DNA of 64,000 nucleotides from assembly GCA_903854805.1 (NCBI GenBank), contig CAINXK010000013.1:16411-80410 (forward strand), in the 5' to 3' direction. Positions 1-9,189 of the stretch are shown here, piece after piece. The notes beneath the pieces are model-generated. The model saw only the letters and a list, made by a program, of their open reading frames with translations. It made no database searches and was not told where the DNA came from. The position numbers and the translations under genes were made by a program. Each line of letters starts with the position of its first letter. The stretch's first letter is position 1. The DNA is from an uncultured Anaerolineae bacterium (GTDB lineage: Bacteria > Chloroflexota > Anaerolineae > Anaerolineales > Villigracilaceae).

Positions 1-262
1 CGCCGGGCTTTCCCATGCGCGCTTCACCACGAGCAAATCCGTCCACCGCGGCAGGCGAAGTAGCCTGCGCAACCTGGGTATGAAGCGCTCCCTGGGTAAT
101 CATCACACCAGTAGCTTGAACGCGCGCTGTTTTAGCTATATTTTGGAGATGGGCAAGATCTCCCAGGCGCGCACTAAAATTCATTACCATGAAGAGCACC
201 AGGCCAATGACAATGAATATGCCCAAACGACGGAAGTCAATTTCGAGGGGGCCAATTTTCAT
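1..262 (-). CDS. Septum formation initiator-like (DivIC/FtsB-like) protein, partial
   Basis: The reading frame starts with ATG at 262 and runs off the left edge, so only the first 87 residues are seen. It has a short cytoplasmic head, one transmembrane helix at about residues 12-28 (LGIFIVIGLVLFMVMNF), then a helical stretch that looks like a short coiled coil. The segment ATSPAAVDGFARGEARMGKPG-like (residues 67-87) resembles the A-S-xx-V-E-xx-AR-E-xx-x-M-xx-PGE signature near the end of DivIC/FtsB-type septum proteins. These are bitopic membrane proteins of the divisome. The family call rests on topology and that signature; the C-terminus is missing. Confidence 0.6.
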   Translation of the reverse strand, partial: MKIGPLEIDFRRLGIFIVIGLVLFMVMNFSARLGDLAHLQNIAKTARVQATGVMITQGALHTQVAQATSPAAVDGFARGEARMGKPG

Positions 263-330
263 ATTTATATTTTACCACCTGCGACCCCATGGTCGTCATT
301 TTCAATATGCACCCAAAAACGAATTAGCTT

Positions 331-363
331 AAAAAAAGAAAACCTATATTTCTACAGGTTTTC
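331..363 (-). terminator. Rho-independent terminator of the tRNA-Leu gene
   Basis: On the minus strand an 8-bp stem (GAAAACCT / AGGTTTTC, plus positions 338-345 and 356-363) with a 10-base loop is followed by a run of seven T. It sits directly after the tRNA and fits the tRNA's own terminator. Confidence 0.8.
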
Positions 364-368
364 TTAGG

Positions 369-452
369 TGCCGAAGGAGGGACTTGAACCCTCACTCCCT
401 TACAGGAACTAAGCCCTGAACCTAGCGCGTCTGCCAATTCCGCCACTTCGGC
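369..452 (-). tRNA. tRNA-Leu (anticodon CAG)
   Basis: The minus strand folds as a class II tRNA. The acceptor stem is GCCGAAG / CTTCGGC with discriminator A, the T arm holds GGTTCAAGTCC, the variable arm is long as expected for Leu, and the anticodon stem CTAGG / CTTAG encloses the loop TTCAGGG, so the anticodon is CAG. After the discriminator the genome reads CCT, so the terminal CCA is not fully encoded and must be added post-transcriptionally. Confidence 0.93.
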
Positions 453-465
453 CTTAGCGAAGTGT

Positions 466-493
466 ATTGTATCCATTTTCTGAGTTTTGTCAA
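466..493 (-). promoter_or_regulatory. Housekeeping-type promoter of tRNA-Leu
   Basis: On the minus strand a perfect -35 (TTGACA) is separated by 16 bases from TACAAT. The predicted start is only a few bases before the tRNA 5' end at 452. It is the best consensus promoter in the window. Confidence 0.8.
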
Positions 494-766
494 CCTTTGG
501 ATTCGCCGTTGTTAGCCCAAAGTAGTAATATCCCTTTAGAAAGGCTAAGAAAACGGACATCACCTTGAACAAGAGCTCAAAATAGCTGGATAGACTGGGC
601 ACAATGAATTCAAAAGCTGGCGGAAAAGCGAATAAACCAGACGAAATCAGCAGCAATTCTGCATTTGCAAACACGAGACCATGCACAGATAATTTATATT
701 AACCGAACAGTTGTCAAAATAATTCACAATAAAAACGCCTTATATTTTTCGGGTTCGTAGTATGAT
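494..766. other. Intergenic, no gene seen
   Basis: Between the tRNA promoter and the next gene there is no coding frame with a ribosome binding site. The region is AT-rich towards its right end (TTGTCA at 711, TATATT at 741, TATGAT at 761), so it probably holds the promoter of the following gene, but no pair of boxes has ordinary spacing. Confidence 0.4.
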
Positions 767-2230
767 TTGGGAAAACGAAAAACATCAAGTTCATCTGGTC
801 TTCACCAGAATAGTTCATCACAGCAAATCAGGCGTTCTTCACTAATGCAAGTACAGGTCATCAAACAAATTGTTCTGATCGCAACAGGGCTGGCAAGCAT
901 TATTGCCCTGTTGATTGGTTTTAACAGCATTCGGACTGGACGCAAAAGCCCTTATTACCGCATCCGACAAAAACGCATCGCAGATGGCTGGCGCTGGATC
1001 GGAATTGCCTGCATTTTCAGCGCACTTGCTGCACTGACAGTTCGTTTTACAGAACCGCTTACCGCACTTGTCTACCCACCAACCCCAACCATCACCGCTA
1101 CGGCGACCTTTACACCCTTACCATCGCAAACGCCCGAGCCCAGCCAAACAGAAACACTCGAACCATCACCGAGCGCATCCCATACTTTGCCGCCCGGATT
1201 TATAGCAAGCCGGACCCCAACGGGTACGCCAACAGTTACCAGCACCAAGACTCCGCGCTTTACACCTTCGCCTTACCTGAGCCGGACACCCACCGTGACC
1301 CGCACGCCGACGGTCACCATGACACCGTCCATAACGCCTACGGTTACCGACACCAAAACTCCACGATTTACACCTTCGCCTTATCTGAGCCGGACACCCA
1401 CCGTGACCCGCACGCCGACGGTCACAATGACACCATCCATAACGCCAACTGTTACCGACACCAAAACTCCGCGCTTTACACCTTCGCCTTACCTGAGCCG
1501 GACACCCACCGTGACCAGCACGCCGACGGTCACAATGACCCCGTCCAGCACACTGACGCCAACAGTATCCAAGACTCCCCAGGATACTGTCACTGCGTCC
1601 GCTACACCAACAATTACCCAGACCCCCACCACAAGCAGGACACCCACGGTAACAAATACGCGCGCGCCTACCTTCACCAACCCGCCAAAACTAATCATCC
1701 CGACAGGGACGATTACAACCACACCAACGATCACCCAGACTTCTACCCCCAGCCGCACACCCACGGTGACAAATACACGCGCCCCGACACTAACAATCAC
1801 GCCCACTTACACCATCCCCCCCAGCCGCACAGCCGTCAGCGTTAGCATCCCAACCCTATTCTCGACACGAGTACCAACCCACACAATTACTCCGACGCAA
1901 ACGCCACTTACACAAAAAACAACTGCCGCTCCTCAAGTGCCCACAATCACTCTGACGAAAAAAGCCACCCCAAAAACGAGACCGGGAGCTTTAACCATGA
2001 CTGCTTTGTTTAGCGGAAACCGCTCAGTAACCAACCCTAGCCCGACAACGGTGCCGGTTTCGACTTCTGCGTCAGCGAATTCGCTCAATTTACCTCAGGC
2101 CGCAACTGCCACCCCAACATCTACGAACAACCCAGGCCCAATATTTTCACAAACCTTACTGCTCATCCTGACCCTGATCATCGCGCTGAGGTTAATCTAT
2201 CATTGGGCAAGACCGCGACAATCCCGTTGA
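767..2230 (+). CDS. Thr/Pro-repeat membrane protein
   Basis: 487 residues from a TTG start; an ATG at 845 is an alternative because neither has a good ribosome binding site. Two hydrophobic segments lie at about residues 31-51 and 76-93, then about 360 residues of almost pure Thr/Pro/Ser (TPTVT-like units), and a last membrane helix at about 463-480. No catalytic domain is visible. The Thr/Pro part contains three 36-residue units coded by exact 108-bp steps. Such extended, probably O-glycosylated linkers are common in surface proteins of Chloroflexota, so an extracytoplasmic loop or stalk anchored at both ends is likely. Function unknown. Confidence 0.7.
   Translation: MGKRKTSSSSGLHQNSSSQQIRRSSLMQVQVIKQIVLIATGLASIIALLIGFNSIRTGRKSPYYRIRQKRIADGWRWIGIACIFSALAALTVRFTEPLTALVYPPTPTITATATFTPLPSQTPEPSQTETLEPSPSASHTLPPGFIASRTPTGTPTVTSTKTPRFTPSPYLSRTPTVTRTPTVTMTPSITPTVTDTKTPRFTPSPYLSRTPTVTRTPTVTMTPSITPTVTDTKTPRFTPSPYLSRTPTVTSTPTVTMTPSSTLTPTVSKTPQDTVTASATPTITQTPTTSRTPTVTNTRAPTFTNPPKLIIPTGTITTTPTITQTSTPSRTPTVTNTRAPTLTITPTYTIPPSRTAVSVSIPTLFSTRVPTHTITPTQTPLTQKTTAAPQVPTITLTKKATPKTRPGALTMTALFSGNRSVTNPSPTTVPVSTSASANSLNLPQAATATPTSTNNPGPIFSQTLLLILTLIIALRLIYHWARPRQSR
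1244..1567 (+). repeat. Three tandem 108-bp coding repeats
   Basis: Copies begin at 1244, 1352 and 1460 with ACCAARACTCC and each encodes a 36-residue unit (TKTPRFTPSPYLSRTPTVT..). The copies differ at a few, mostly third-position, bases. The third copy decays towards its end. The spacing is an exact multiple of three so the frame is kept. Confidence 0.85.
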
Positions 2231-2294
2231 CCCGAATGAAAAACTCCGGCAGTAAGTTTTCGATGTAAAATATGTACCGAGGAGATAGAAAAAA

Positions 2295-2996
2295 ATGGCA
2301 AAAAACAAAAGGCCGATAAAAAAGAATATGCAAAAATTAAGCACCATTCAACAAATTGCGATTGCCGTCGCAATTGTTGGGGTACTGGTAATTATCTGGG
2401 TCATGTTATCCGGACAAAAGAATAATGCCGCACAGACCGCTGCCAACCAACCCACCCAGGCATCCGCAGCAGCCCCAGCCGTAAGCGCTAAGCAATATCC
2501 AGCAGCACCGCCTATGACGATTGATGTCAAAAAGCAGTACTTCGCAACCTTCAAAATGGCCAAGGGTGTGGAGTTTATTGTGCAGCTATACCCTGACAAA
2601 GCACCCATCACGGTCAACAGCTTTGTATTTCTGGCAAAGGATGGTTTCTTTAATGGGGTGACCTTCCACCGTGTACTGGAAGGATTCATGGCCCAGGGCG
2701 GCGACCCAACCGGCACAGGCATGGGTGGCCCAGGATACGAATTTGTCAACGAGGATAGCGATTTAAAGTTTGACAAAGCCGGAGTAGTCGCCATGGCCAA
2801 CGCTGGACGGGATACAAATGGCAGCCAATTCTTTATCACATTTGGCCCAACGGAACAGCTTAATGGTGGTTACACCATCTTCGGGCAGGTCACCAGTGGC
2901 ATGGATGCGGTCAGCGCCATAACCCGCCGCGATCCAGATCAAAACCCCAATTTCAACGGTGATGTAATCACAAGTATCACAATCGAAGAAAAATAG
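2295..2996 (+). CDS. Membrane-anchored cyclophilin-type peptidyl-prolyl isomerase
   Basis: 233 residues. An N-terminal signal anchor (about residues 22-42) and an Ala/Gln-rich linker precede a cyclophilin domain from about residue 75 to the end. Family signatures are clear: GVTFHRVLEGFMAQGGDPTG (the catalytic Arg in FHR), GSQFFIT and the final GGYTIFGQV. It catalyses cis-trans isomerisation of Xaa-Pro bonds, here outside the membrane, helping exported proteins fold. GAGGAG lies 6 bases before the ATG. A strong bidirectional terminator follows. The length and fold are typical of bacterial anchored cyclophilins. Confidence 0.93.
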   Translation: MAKNKRPIKKNMQKLSTIQQIAIAVAIVGVLVIIWVMLSGQKNNAAQTAANQPTQASAAAPAVSAKQYPAAPPMTIDVKKQYFATFKMAKGVEFIVQLYPDKAPITVNSFVFLAKDGFFNGVTFHRVLEGFMAQGGDPTGTGMGGPGYEFVNEDSDLKFDKAGVVAMANAGRDTNGSQFFITFGPTEQLNGGYTIFGQVTSGMDAVSAITRRDPDQNPNFNGDVITSITIEEK

Positions 2997-3009
2997 AAGC
3001 GTAACCAAA

Positions 3010-3046
3010 AAAGCCCCGGCTTCTTTACGAAGCCGGGGCTTTTCTT
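3010..3046. terminator. Bidirectional terminator
   Basis: A 13-bp GC-rich stem (AAGCCCCGGCTTC with its complement, 3011-3023 and 3029-3041) is flanked by A runs on the left and T runs on the right, so it can serve both the cyclophilin gene and the converging MFS gene. Confidence 0.88.
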
Positions 3047-3056
3047 ATTCGAATGA

Positions 3057-4241
3057 TCAGACTCGTTGGGGGATACGAACTTGCAACGCGACAAAAAAAT
3101 TAATGATGGAAATAATCACCCCCAAGAGAAATACATACTGAAAACCAAAAGTATTCCAGATTAGTCCGCCAAGTAATGCAACCAGGATGGAGAAAATGTG
3201 ATCGATAGTGACCCCGGCTGCCAGAGCAGGCTGCACATCTTCGGGCTGCAAGGCGATTTTCTTTATGTACATTGCACGCGCCATACCTACCGAAAAAAGC
3301 ATTTGGTCAAGCAAGTAAAACACACACACGGCGATAAAAGCCACACCAGCTGGGAGCACAAATTTTGAAAAGCCATAGCCAAAACAAACTCCCACCAACA
3401 ATACCGCCTCAGAAGCCAGCACAAAACGCTCGCCCAACTGGTCAATCATTCGCCCTAGGAAAGGTTGGAACACAATCCCGATAATCCCGCCGATCGTCAT
3501 CAGGGTAGCCAGGGTTTGGGTAGGCTGATTAAAGACCGTTACAATCACCCAGGGGGCAAAAGTAATGAAGATTTGCTTGCGCGAACCGGAAAGAACATTG
3601 AGAAGGTAAAAAAGGCGGTATTCTGGACGCAGTTTCAAGAATAGCCGGGAATGCTGGTTTTCATCCGACTGCATCGCAAACATCAAAAAGGCAGCAATAC
3701 CTAAACCGATTGCGACCATGACAAAGGCATGTTGGAATGTGAATCCCAGATATTTGAAACCCAGAAATACCAGAAAACTCCCGCCAATGGCTGCCAGGTT
3801 GCGGATAGCATTCAACTGTCCAAGCCGCTGGCCGGTTTTACCAGGTTCAGCCAGTTCCATGCCGATGGAAGTTGCAATTGGCATAAACAGGTGCTGTCCG
3901 AGGCTGTAGATAAATAGAAAAAATACCATGATCGCATAGGTGGGTGCAAAAAAACCAATCAGTAATACACCTATAAAACTCAACAACAACGACCAGGCTC
4001 CCAATCGACGGCTGCACAGGAACCACAATAAGGCCGAGACAAATACAACTAAAAAACCCGGGAGTTCACGCGGAAATTCGATGAACGATCGTTGGAAGCC
4101 GCTAAGCGCATAGTGCTCATTTAAGAAATTATTAAAGGTGGAATCGAAAATGCTGTATGCCATCCCCATTGATAACGAAGCCAAAGCAAATAGTTTTAGT
4201 TCGCGCGGGGCCAGGCCCAAGCGTTTGATCCAGGTAATCAT
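3057..4241 (-). CDS. MFS transporter
   Basis: 394 residues from the ATG at 4241, chosen because GAGGA lies 6 bases upstream; a more upstream in-frame ATG at 4262 lacks a site. There are about 12 hydrophobic segments with a longer cytoplasmic loop in the middle (about residues 185-215), the layout of the major facilitator superfamily. The N-terminal half contains the typical small-residue helices; an RLGQLNAIRNLAA segment precedes helix 5. The substrate cannot be read from the sequence. It is a single gene converging on the cyclophilin gene and probably has its own promoter in the gap to the right. Confidence 0.82.
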   Translation of the reverse strand: MITWIKRLGLAPRELKLFALASLSMGMAYSIFDSTFNNFLNEHYALSGFQRSFIEFPRELPGFLVVFVSALLWFLCSRRLGAWSLLLSFIGVLLIGFFAPTYAIMVFFLFIYSLGQHLFMPIATSIGMELAEPGKTGQRLGQLNAIRNLAAIGGSFLVFLGFKYLGFTFQHAFVMVAIGLGIAAFLMFAMQSDENQHSRLFLKLRPEYRLFYLLNVLSGSRKQIFITFAPWVIVTVFNQPTQTLATLMTIGGIIGIVFQPFLGRMIDQLGERFVLASEAVLLVGVCFGYGFSKFVLPAGVAFIAVCVFYLLDQMLFSVGMARAMYIKKIALQPEDVQPALAAGVTIDHIFSILVALLGGLIWNTFGFQYVFLLGVIISIINFFVALQVRIPQRV

Positions 4242-4262
4242 AATTTTCCTCGATGATGCCAA

Positions 4263-4591
4263 ATTTTATCAAACATGAGCCAAGCGATGACATACAAGCA
4301 CCCACGGGATACTAATAATCAAGACCGCATCTATCCGCGTAAATCTCACTTGAGGCTATGATATAGTAAATATATATTAACATGGATCGTGGATAACGTT
4401 GATTATCGGATCAGAGTTTTCCAGCTTGTGGCAATTACCACCTTGGTCTGCCCGCAGATAGTGTTTTTACGTAAAAAGTGTCCAAAAATACTACAAATAT
4501 TCACTTCTGTTGGCGGGGATCTGAAGAATTCCACGAATTCATTACCGGTGTTATATCACTGCCATACAGTTTATAAGCAAGCGGAGGGCTT
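4263..4591. other. Divergent intergenic region, no gene seen
   Basis: The region must hold promoters for the MFS gene to the left and the membrane protein to the right. An AT-rich patch (TATAGTAAATATATATTAACATGG at 4360-4385, given here only by position for its length) is the best promoter candidate. An open frame from 4389 has no ribosome binding site and no sensible composition, so I do not call it a gene. Confidence 0.4.
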
Positions 4592-5686
4592 ATGAATTTT
4601 TTAATCAATCGCATCCGCCGGCCGGTAGAACGGGACGGGGCTGCATTTTATGTTTTTCTGACCCTGGTGAGTTTCGCAATCACCGTGGTACTCGTACGCT
4701 TATTCTTACAGTTAACCGGATATCCGCAACTGGGCGGTAAGACACTGCATATTGCACATCTTTTGTGGGGAGGTTTGCTATTATTTGTTGGATCTCTGGG
4801 TATGCTAATATTTGTCAACCGCTGGGCCTACCGGTGGGGCGCCATCTTGAGCGGTGTGGGTGTTGGCTTGTTCATCGATGAAGTCGGCAAGTTCATTACA
4901 CGCACGAATGATTACTTCTACCCACCCGCTGCGCCAATTATTTACGCTTTTTTTCTGCTTGTCGTACTGGTATACCTACGGTTGCGCCGCCAAAAACCAC
5001 TTGATGCCCGCTCTGAGTTATACCGGGTATTCGATACGCTGGAAGAAGTTTTGGAACACGATTTGGATGAGCTGGAGCAATCTCAGTTGGAATCCCGGCT
5101 ACAGTTTATTATCACTCAAGCCGAATACCCTGAACAAAAACAGCTGGCTCAAGAACTTCTACACTTCCTGCGCTCTGAACACATCGCACTTGTCGCGCGC
5201 AAGCCTGGCTGGATGGAACGTACGGTTCGGAAATTCAAAGAAATGGATGAACGCTGGATTACCAAACGACGATTGAAAGCTGTTTTAGTGGGCGGCTTGG
5301 GAACCCTTGGGCTGTGGTCGATGCAAGAGTTGGTTAAATCACTGGCTGCCGTACTTTCTTCTATCGGACCGAACGCTTTACCACAGAGATTGCTCCTTGC
5401 TGGACGCCTGAACGATGGTACAGATCTTCGTTGGCTGCAGACTACAATCTCATTGCAGGCCGGTTGTGGTCTGGTACTCCTTTTCGGCACTTTTCTTTTT
5501 ATCCTAAACCACGATAAGCGCGGTGTGCGGGTATCCTTTATTGGGCTGCTGCTATTCCTAACAATCGCCAATTTACTGGAGTTTTATTTTGACCAGTTTT
5601 CGACAATTGGTCCTGCACTAACCCAGCTTACCCTGATGTTGTTGCTTTTACATTACCGTCAGCGGTTTACACCTGCCGCACTGTAA
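4592..5686 (+). CDS. Multi-pass membrane protein of unknown function
   Basis: 364 residues with GCGGAGGG about 5 bases before the ATG. Four hydrophobic segments occur in the first 130 residues (about 20-40, 55-75, 80-105, 112-130). A charged, helical cytoplasmic section follows (about 130-225, rich in Glu, Leu, Gln and Arg), then four more hydrophobic segments to the end. The motif GLFIDEVGKF at about 91-100 is a polar patch between helices 3 and 4. I do not recognise the family. It stands alone between two terminator-like structures, so it is probably monocistronic. Confidence 0.75.
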   Translation: MNFLINRIRRPVERDGAAFYVFLTLVSFAITVVLVRLFLQLTGYPQLGGKTLHIAHLLWGGLLLFVGSLGMLIFVNRWAYRWGAILSGVGVGLFIDEVGKFITRTNDYFYPPAAPIIYAFFLLVVLVYLRLRRQKPLDARSELYRVFDTLEEVLEHDLDELEQSQLESRLQFIITQAEYPEQKQLAQELLHFLRSEHIALVARKPGWMERTVRKFKEMDERWITKRRLKAVLVGGLGTLGLWSMQELVKSLAAVLSSIGPNALPQRLLLAGRLNDGTDLRWLQTTISLQAGCGLVLLFGTFLFILNHDKRGVRVSFIGLLLFLTIANLLEFYFDQFSTIGPALTQLTLMLLLLHYRQRFTPAAL

Positions 5687-5740
5687 TCTCATATTTCGCA
5701 TATGCAGTTGAGGCATTTGGCAACTGAATATATTAAAATA

Positions 5741-5786
5741 AAAACAAAGACTTTCGGGGTGGCTGCCTCGAAAGTCTTTGTTTTTT
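5741..5786. terminator. Bidirectional terminator
   Basis: A 16-bp perfect stem (5741-5756 and 5769-5784) begins with AAAACAAAG and ends with CTTTGTTTT. It serves the membrane protein gene on the left and the DUF4404 gene on the right. Confidence 0.85.
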
Positions 5787-5796
5787 CCCTAGCGGG

Positions 5797-6069
5797 TCAG
5801 ATGCCTGCGTTGCTCAGGGTCTCGAGAAGTTTGGAGAGTGTATTCGTCAACGTTGGATGGGTGACTTCAAGGTAACTGATGGACTCTTCCAATCTTCCTA
5901 ACAAAGATTGGTTAGCCCGAGTCGGGTCTTCCTCTGAGCGCGCTAGCAATTCGCGAATATCACTCCCCAAATCCCGTAACAATTCGCGACCTTTTTCATC
6001 CACGCTCTGAGTATGTTCAAGCTCAGCATGAAGCTGTTCCAGTAAATTACGAAGACCCTGTTCGTTCAT
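5797..6069 (-). CDS. DUF4404 family protein
   Basis: 90 residues from the ATG at 6069, chosen because GGAGG lies 7 bases upstream. The protein is almost wholly helical and acidic, with LRNLLEQLHAELEHTQSVDE near the start, the pattern of the DUF4404 family of about 85-90 residues. No function is established for this family as far as I know. The gene ends next to a bidirectional terminator and follows the APC permease gene on the same strand at about 130 bases, so weak co-transcription is possible. Confidence 0.75.
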   Translation of the reverse strand: MNEQGLRNLLEQLHAELEHTQSVDEKGRELLRDLGSDIRELLARSEEDPTRANQSLLGRLEESISYLEVTHPTLTNTLSKLLETLSNAGI

Positions 6070-6196
6070 GACAATACCTCCATCGAAATTTTTCAAATAG
6101 CATATCCACTTTCATTTTACATCGTTTCATGGGAATGAGGAAAAATCAGGGCAGGCACAGGTAGAAAGTGGCTGCCAACAGGTCATCATACGCGTT

Positions 6197-8032
6197 TTAT
6201 TCTCGTATTGAAAAGGGAATGTCGATGATAGCCCGGGTATGACCGTGTTTGCGGCGGGAATAAAGGATAGCCAACCTGAGCAGATTGGCTGTCTGGTTGT
6301 GGAGCAGATTTTGCCACCAGTGCGCCAGGATAAATTCTGGAAGAAGCACAGTCGCCTGCTGTCCATCATTATGTTGACGGTCTGTTTGCTCCAGAAATTC
6401 TAGTAAAGGCCCAACGATCGAACGGTAAGGAGATGGAATAATTACAAGTGGAACATCCTGGCCCCAAACAGCCCAGGCCTGCTGAATTTTTATGGTTTCT
6501 TCTTCATGGATCTCAACATATACCGCGCTGACATCATTGGAAATGGATCGGGCGTAACGCAGCGCTTCAACCACTCCACGATGAACACTGGAAATGGGAA
6601 TAACAAGCCTTGGGATTGGGTATGGCAGCAGCGAAGGAGGAAGACCGCGTAATGTTAGCGCACTGGCGATATTTTGATAATGTCCCCGGATGCGAAGCAA
6701 AACAACCACAACCAAGGGGATAATGAAAATGGTAACCCAGGCCCCCTCAACAAATTTACTCAGCCCTACCACCAACAGGGTCGTGCCCGTGGCAAGCGCG
6801 CCGAGTCCATTGGCAAGAAATTTCAAAACCCAATTTGTGCCGCGCTCACGCCACCAGTGTACAACCATACCCGCCTGTGAAAGGGTAAAAGCCAGAAAAG
6901 CCCCAACCGCAAAAAGCGGAACCAGCAAATGAGTTGCCCCCTGGAACACGATGATCAGAAAGGCTGTAATAGCTACCAGTGCAAGGATGCCGTTGGTAAA
7001 TACCAACCGGTCTCCCAACCCGGTAAACTGGCGAGGCAAAAAACCATCTTTCGCCAGGATGGCGGCAATACGTGGAAAACCGGCAAAACTGGTATTGGCA
7101 GCCACTGCCAGAATCAGCATAGTGCTGACCTGGACCAGAAAGTAAATCGGTCCGGTACCCAATAGACGCCGTGCCAACGCCGAAAGAATGGTCTCGTTTG
7201 GCCCGGCAATTACACCCAGAAATTGAGTCAAACCAATACTTCCTAAGAAAAGAATACCCATCAGAATCGCCATGATAATCAGAGTCAGACCAGCATTTTT
7301 AGATTCTGGAGATTCGAAAACTGGCACGCCATTACTGATGGCCTCAATTCCAGTCAAGGCAGTACACCCGGTAGAAAAAGCATGCAGCAGCAGTAAAGGT
7401 GTCAGATTTACACTGGCCGGCGGAGCTACCTGGACCATCGAAACAGGCCCATCCATCCATAGTCTGATAGCCCCATAAATCAACATAGGCAGATATGTAA
7501 ACAAAAATAGGTAGACAGGGATGGACATAAGCGCGCCAGTTTCGCGTATGCCACGTAAATTTAAAAAGGTAATTAAGGCTAAAAGGATTAATGCAACCAC
7601 AACCCTATACTGCCATAACCACGGGAAGGCCGAAGCTATGGCATCCATGCCGGCTGTTAGGCTGACAGCCGCAGTAAGAACATAGTCGATCAGCAGGGCA
7701 GCAGCCGCTATCAACCCCATTTGTGTGCCCAGGTTGCTGCGTGCAACAATATAAGAACCACCTCCACCCGGATAAGCATGGATGGTCTGGTAGTATGAAA
7801 TGGCAACAATGAGGAGCACACCAACGATAGTCAAGCCTACCGGCCAGGCGAACCCCAACCCAGCACTGCCTGCCACCACCAAACCCAAGTATATCTCCTG
7901 GTTGGCATAAGCAATTGACGAAAGTGCGTCTGGCGAAAAAGCCGCCAGCGCGCGAACTTTATTCAAGCGTTCGCTGCTCAACTTTGAGGTTGGAAGGGGC
8001 GCACCTGTGATAAATTCACGAAGGGTTTGCAT
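6197..8032 (-). CDS. APC superfamily amino-acid permease
   Basis: 611 residues. About 12 membrane helices fill residues 30-450, beginning with the APC-like segment FSPDALSSIAYANQEIYLGL. Helix 1 and helix 6 show the Gly/Ser/Ala-rich breaks expected for substrate binding, as in GCTALTGIEAISNG. The last 150 residues are soluble, beginning PRLVIPISSVHRGVVEALRY and resembling a universal-stress-type fold, an arrangement common in large bacterial APC permeases. Substrate unknown, presumably amino acids or polyamines. The start ATG at 8032 was kept because conserved sequence begins soon after it. Confidence 0.85.
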   Translation of the reverse strand: MQTLREFITGAPLPTSKLSSERLNKVRALAAFSPDALSSIAYANQEIYLGLVVAGSAGLGFAWPVGLTIVGVLLIVAISYYQTIHAYPGGGGSYIVARSNLGTQMGLIAAAALLIDYVLTAAVSLTAGMDAIASAFPWLWQYRVVVALILLALITFLNLRGIRETGALMSIPVYLFLFTYLPMLIYGAIRLWMDGPVSMVQVAPPASVNLTPLLLLHAFSTGCTALTGIEAISNGVPVFESPESKNAGLTLIIMAILMGILFLGSIGLTQFLGVIAGPNETILSALARRLLGTGPIYFLVQVSTMLILAVAANTSFAGFPRIAAILAKDGFLPRQFTGLGDRLVFTNGILALVAITAFLIIVFQGATHLLVPLFAVGAFLAFTLSQAGMVVHWWRERGTNWVLKFLANGLGALATGTTLLVVGLSKFVEGAWVTIFIIPLVVVVLLRIRGHYQNIASALTLRGLPPSLLPYPIPRLVIPISSVHRGVVEALRYARSISNDVSAVYVEIHEEETIKIQQAWAVWGQDVPLVIIPSPYRSIVGPLLEFLEQTDRQHNDGQQATVLLPEFILAHWWQNLLHNQTANLLRLAILYSRRKHGHTRAIIDIPFSIRE

Positions 8033-8081
8033 ATTCTCACAACGATTGTTCCGTCAATAAAATTATCCGATCAGAAAACAA

Positions 8082-8339
8082 CTAATGTAATATTTCCTGA
8101 TCGGCCTGGTCCGCTTCCCGAATGACACGCAAGGCATCTGCCTTAATTTCCGCACTCGCTCCCGCAGATTGCGGAATAAATTTGACCAGGTCGCGTGCCT
8201 GTCTCAGCAGGTCTTTGACTTGGGCGATATATGAAAATTCATATTTTCCACCATCTGCAGGTAAGGGCACCTCATGTGCTTTCTGGATCAGGGCACGAGC
8301 AAGAACAAGACGTTCAGCAGCGAGGATAAGACGAGGCAT
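8082..8339 (-). CDS. Small helical protein of unknown function
   Basis: 85 residues, with GAAGGAG placed 6 bases before the ATG, a strong ribosome binding site. The protein is predicted wholly helical with no membrane segment and no Cys. It has LARALIQKAHEVPLPADGGK and a later LLRQARDLVKFIPQSAG pattern. I do not recognise the family. It precedes the APC permease by about 50 bases on the same strand, so the two could be one transcript. Confidence 0.6.
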   Translation of the reverse strand: MPRLILAAERLVLARALIQKAHEVPLPADGGKYEFSYIAQVKDLLRQARDLVKFIPQSAGASAEIKADALRVIREADQADQEILH

Positions 8340-9189
8340 GCAAGCTCCTTCAGGGGGTATGAAACAATTCTATCGCCCATTCAAGCATTATGGACAACCG
8401 GGACTGAACGAAAGTTATTTATTAGCTATCTGGCTATGACCAAGACTTTCAAATTTTTTATTAATCCCAGCAAACTGGTACTGTACCCAATCGTTTTTGT
8501 ATTGGTCGTCATTTGGAAGGACACTGGTCAGAAAAATAAATTCAAACATGCGGTTACCGGTCGAGCGCATATTCTCACCATTTGATCACGGGTCGACGAG
8601 CCCGGTAACTTTATCTTTCACTCAGAAGAATATTGCAACGGCTACAATATCTGACGATTTTGACCGTTACATCAATGCTGTTTTCTAGCAGATCGCCCTT
8701 TATATGCAGCACATCTGTGGAATGACTTATTTTCGCCATAAGGTCCCCAACAAGCAACGGCGCAAGTATGGCGATGATCTCCGATCGGAGAGTACGGAGT
8801 GGCATACCAATCGCCGAAATGGAAGTAGCAGGTGGGCTGTCGCAGGAACCAAAACTGGCGTGGACATACAGGCTGCCTGAATCAATTGTAGACTGAACAG
8901 AATCACTCTAAATCTGGTTATCGAGTTCAGATTAAATGATAGAAAATAAACAGATAATTTCATGTAGCCCATTGGGACTATAGGTTTTCCAATTGGTATT
9001 TTAAACCTACAGGATGACCATGTATCGGCCTGGCATGGTAAAGCCAGGCAATATACATGATTTTCCTGCCCTACACAAGGATAAATTATCAAATACAGAA
9101 ACTACCCAATTGTCTCTTGCCCATCAACCCAAGATAAGCCCAGATAGGTAGACCCTGTCTGCAGGGGCAGGCCGGGTTCTTTCATTAGG
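8340..9189. other. Long stretch without a supported gene
   Basis: About 850 bases in which open frames on both strands lack ribosome binding sites and show no recognisable protein. It may be a decayed gene or a regulatory region. The only structure I see is the hairpin at 9021-9057. Confidence 0.5.
9021..9057. repeat. Imperfect inverted repeat
   Basis: Arms TGTAT-cg-GCCTGGC and GCCAGGC-aat-ATACA enclose an 8-base loop. No T run follows on either strand, so it is not a typical terminator. Confidence 0.55.

Noticed and set aside
324..686. Minus-strand open frame over the tRNA
   Set aside because: It covers a clear tRNA-Leu with promoter and terminator; the frame is accidental.
1489..1806. Val-rich minus-strand open frame
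   Set aside because: It is the antisense of the Thr/Pro repeats and reflects their composition.
4389..4595. Open frame before the membrane protein gene
   Set aside because: No ribosome binding site, odd composition, and it overlaps the next start.
8611..8805. Minus-strand frame with a hydrophobic start
   Set aside because: No start signal and no recognisable protein; the region is more likely non-coding or decayed.
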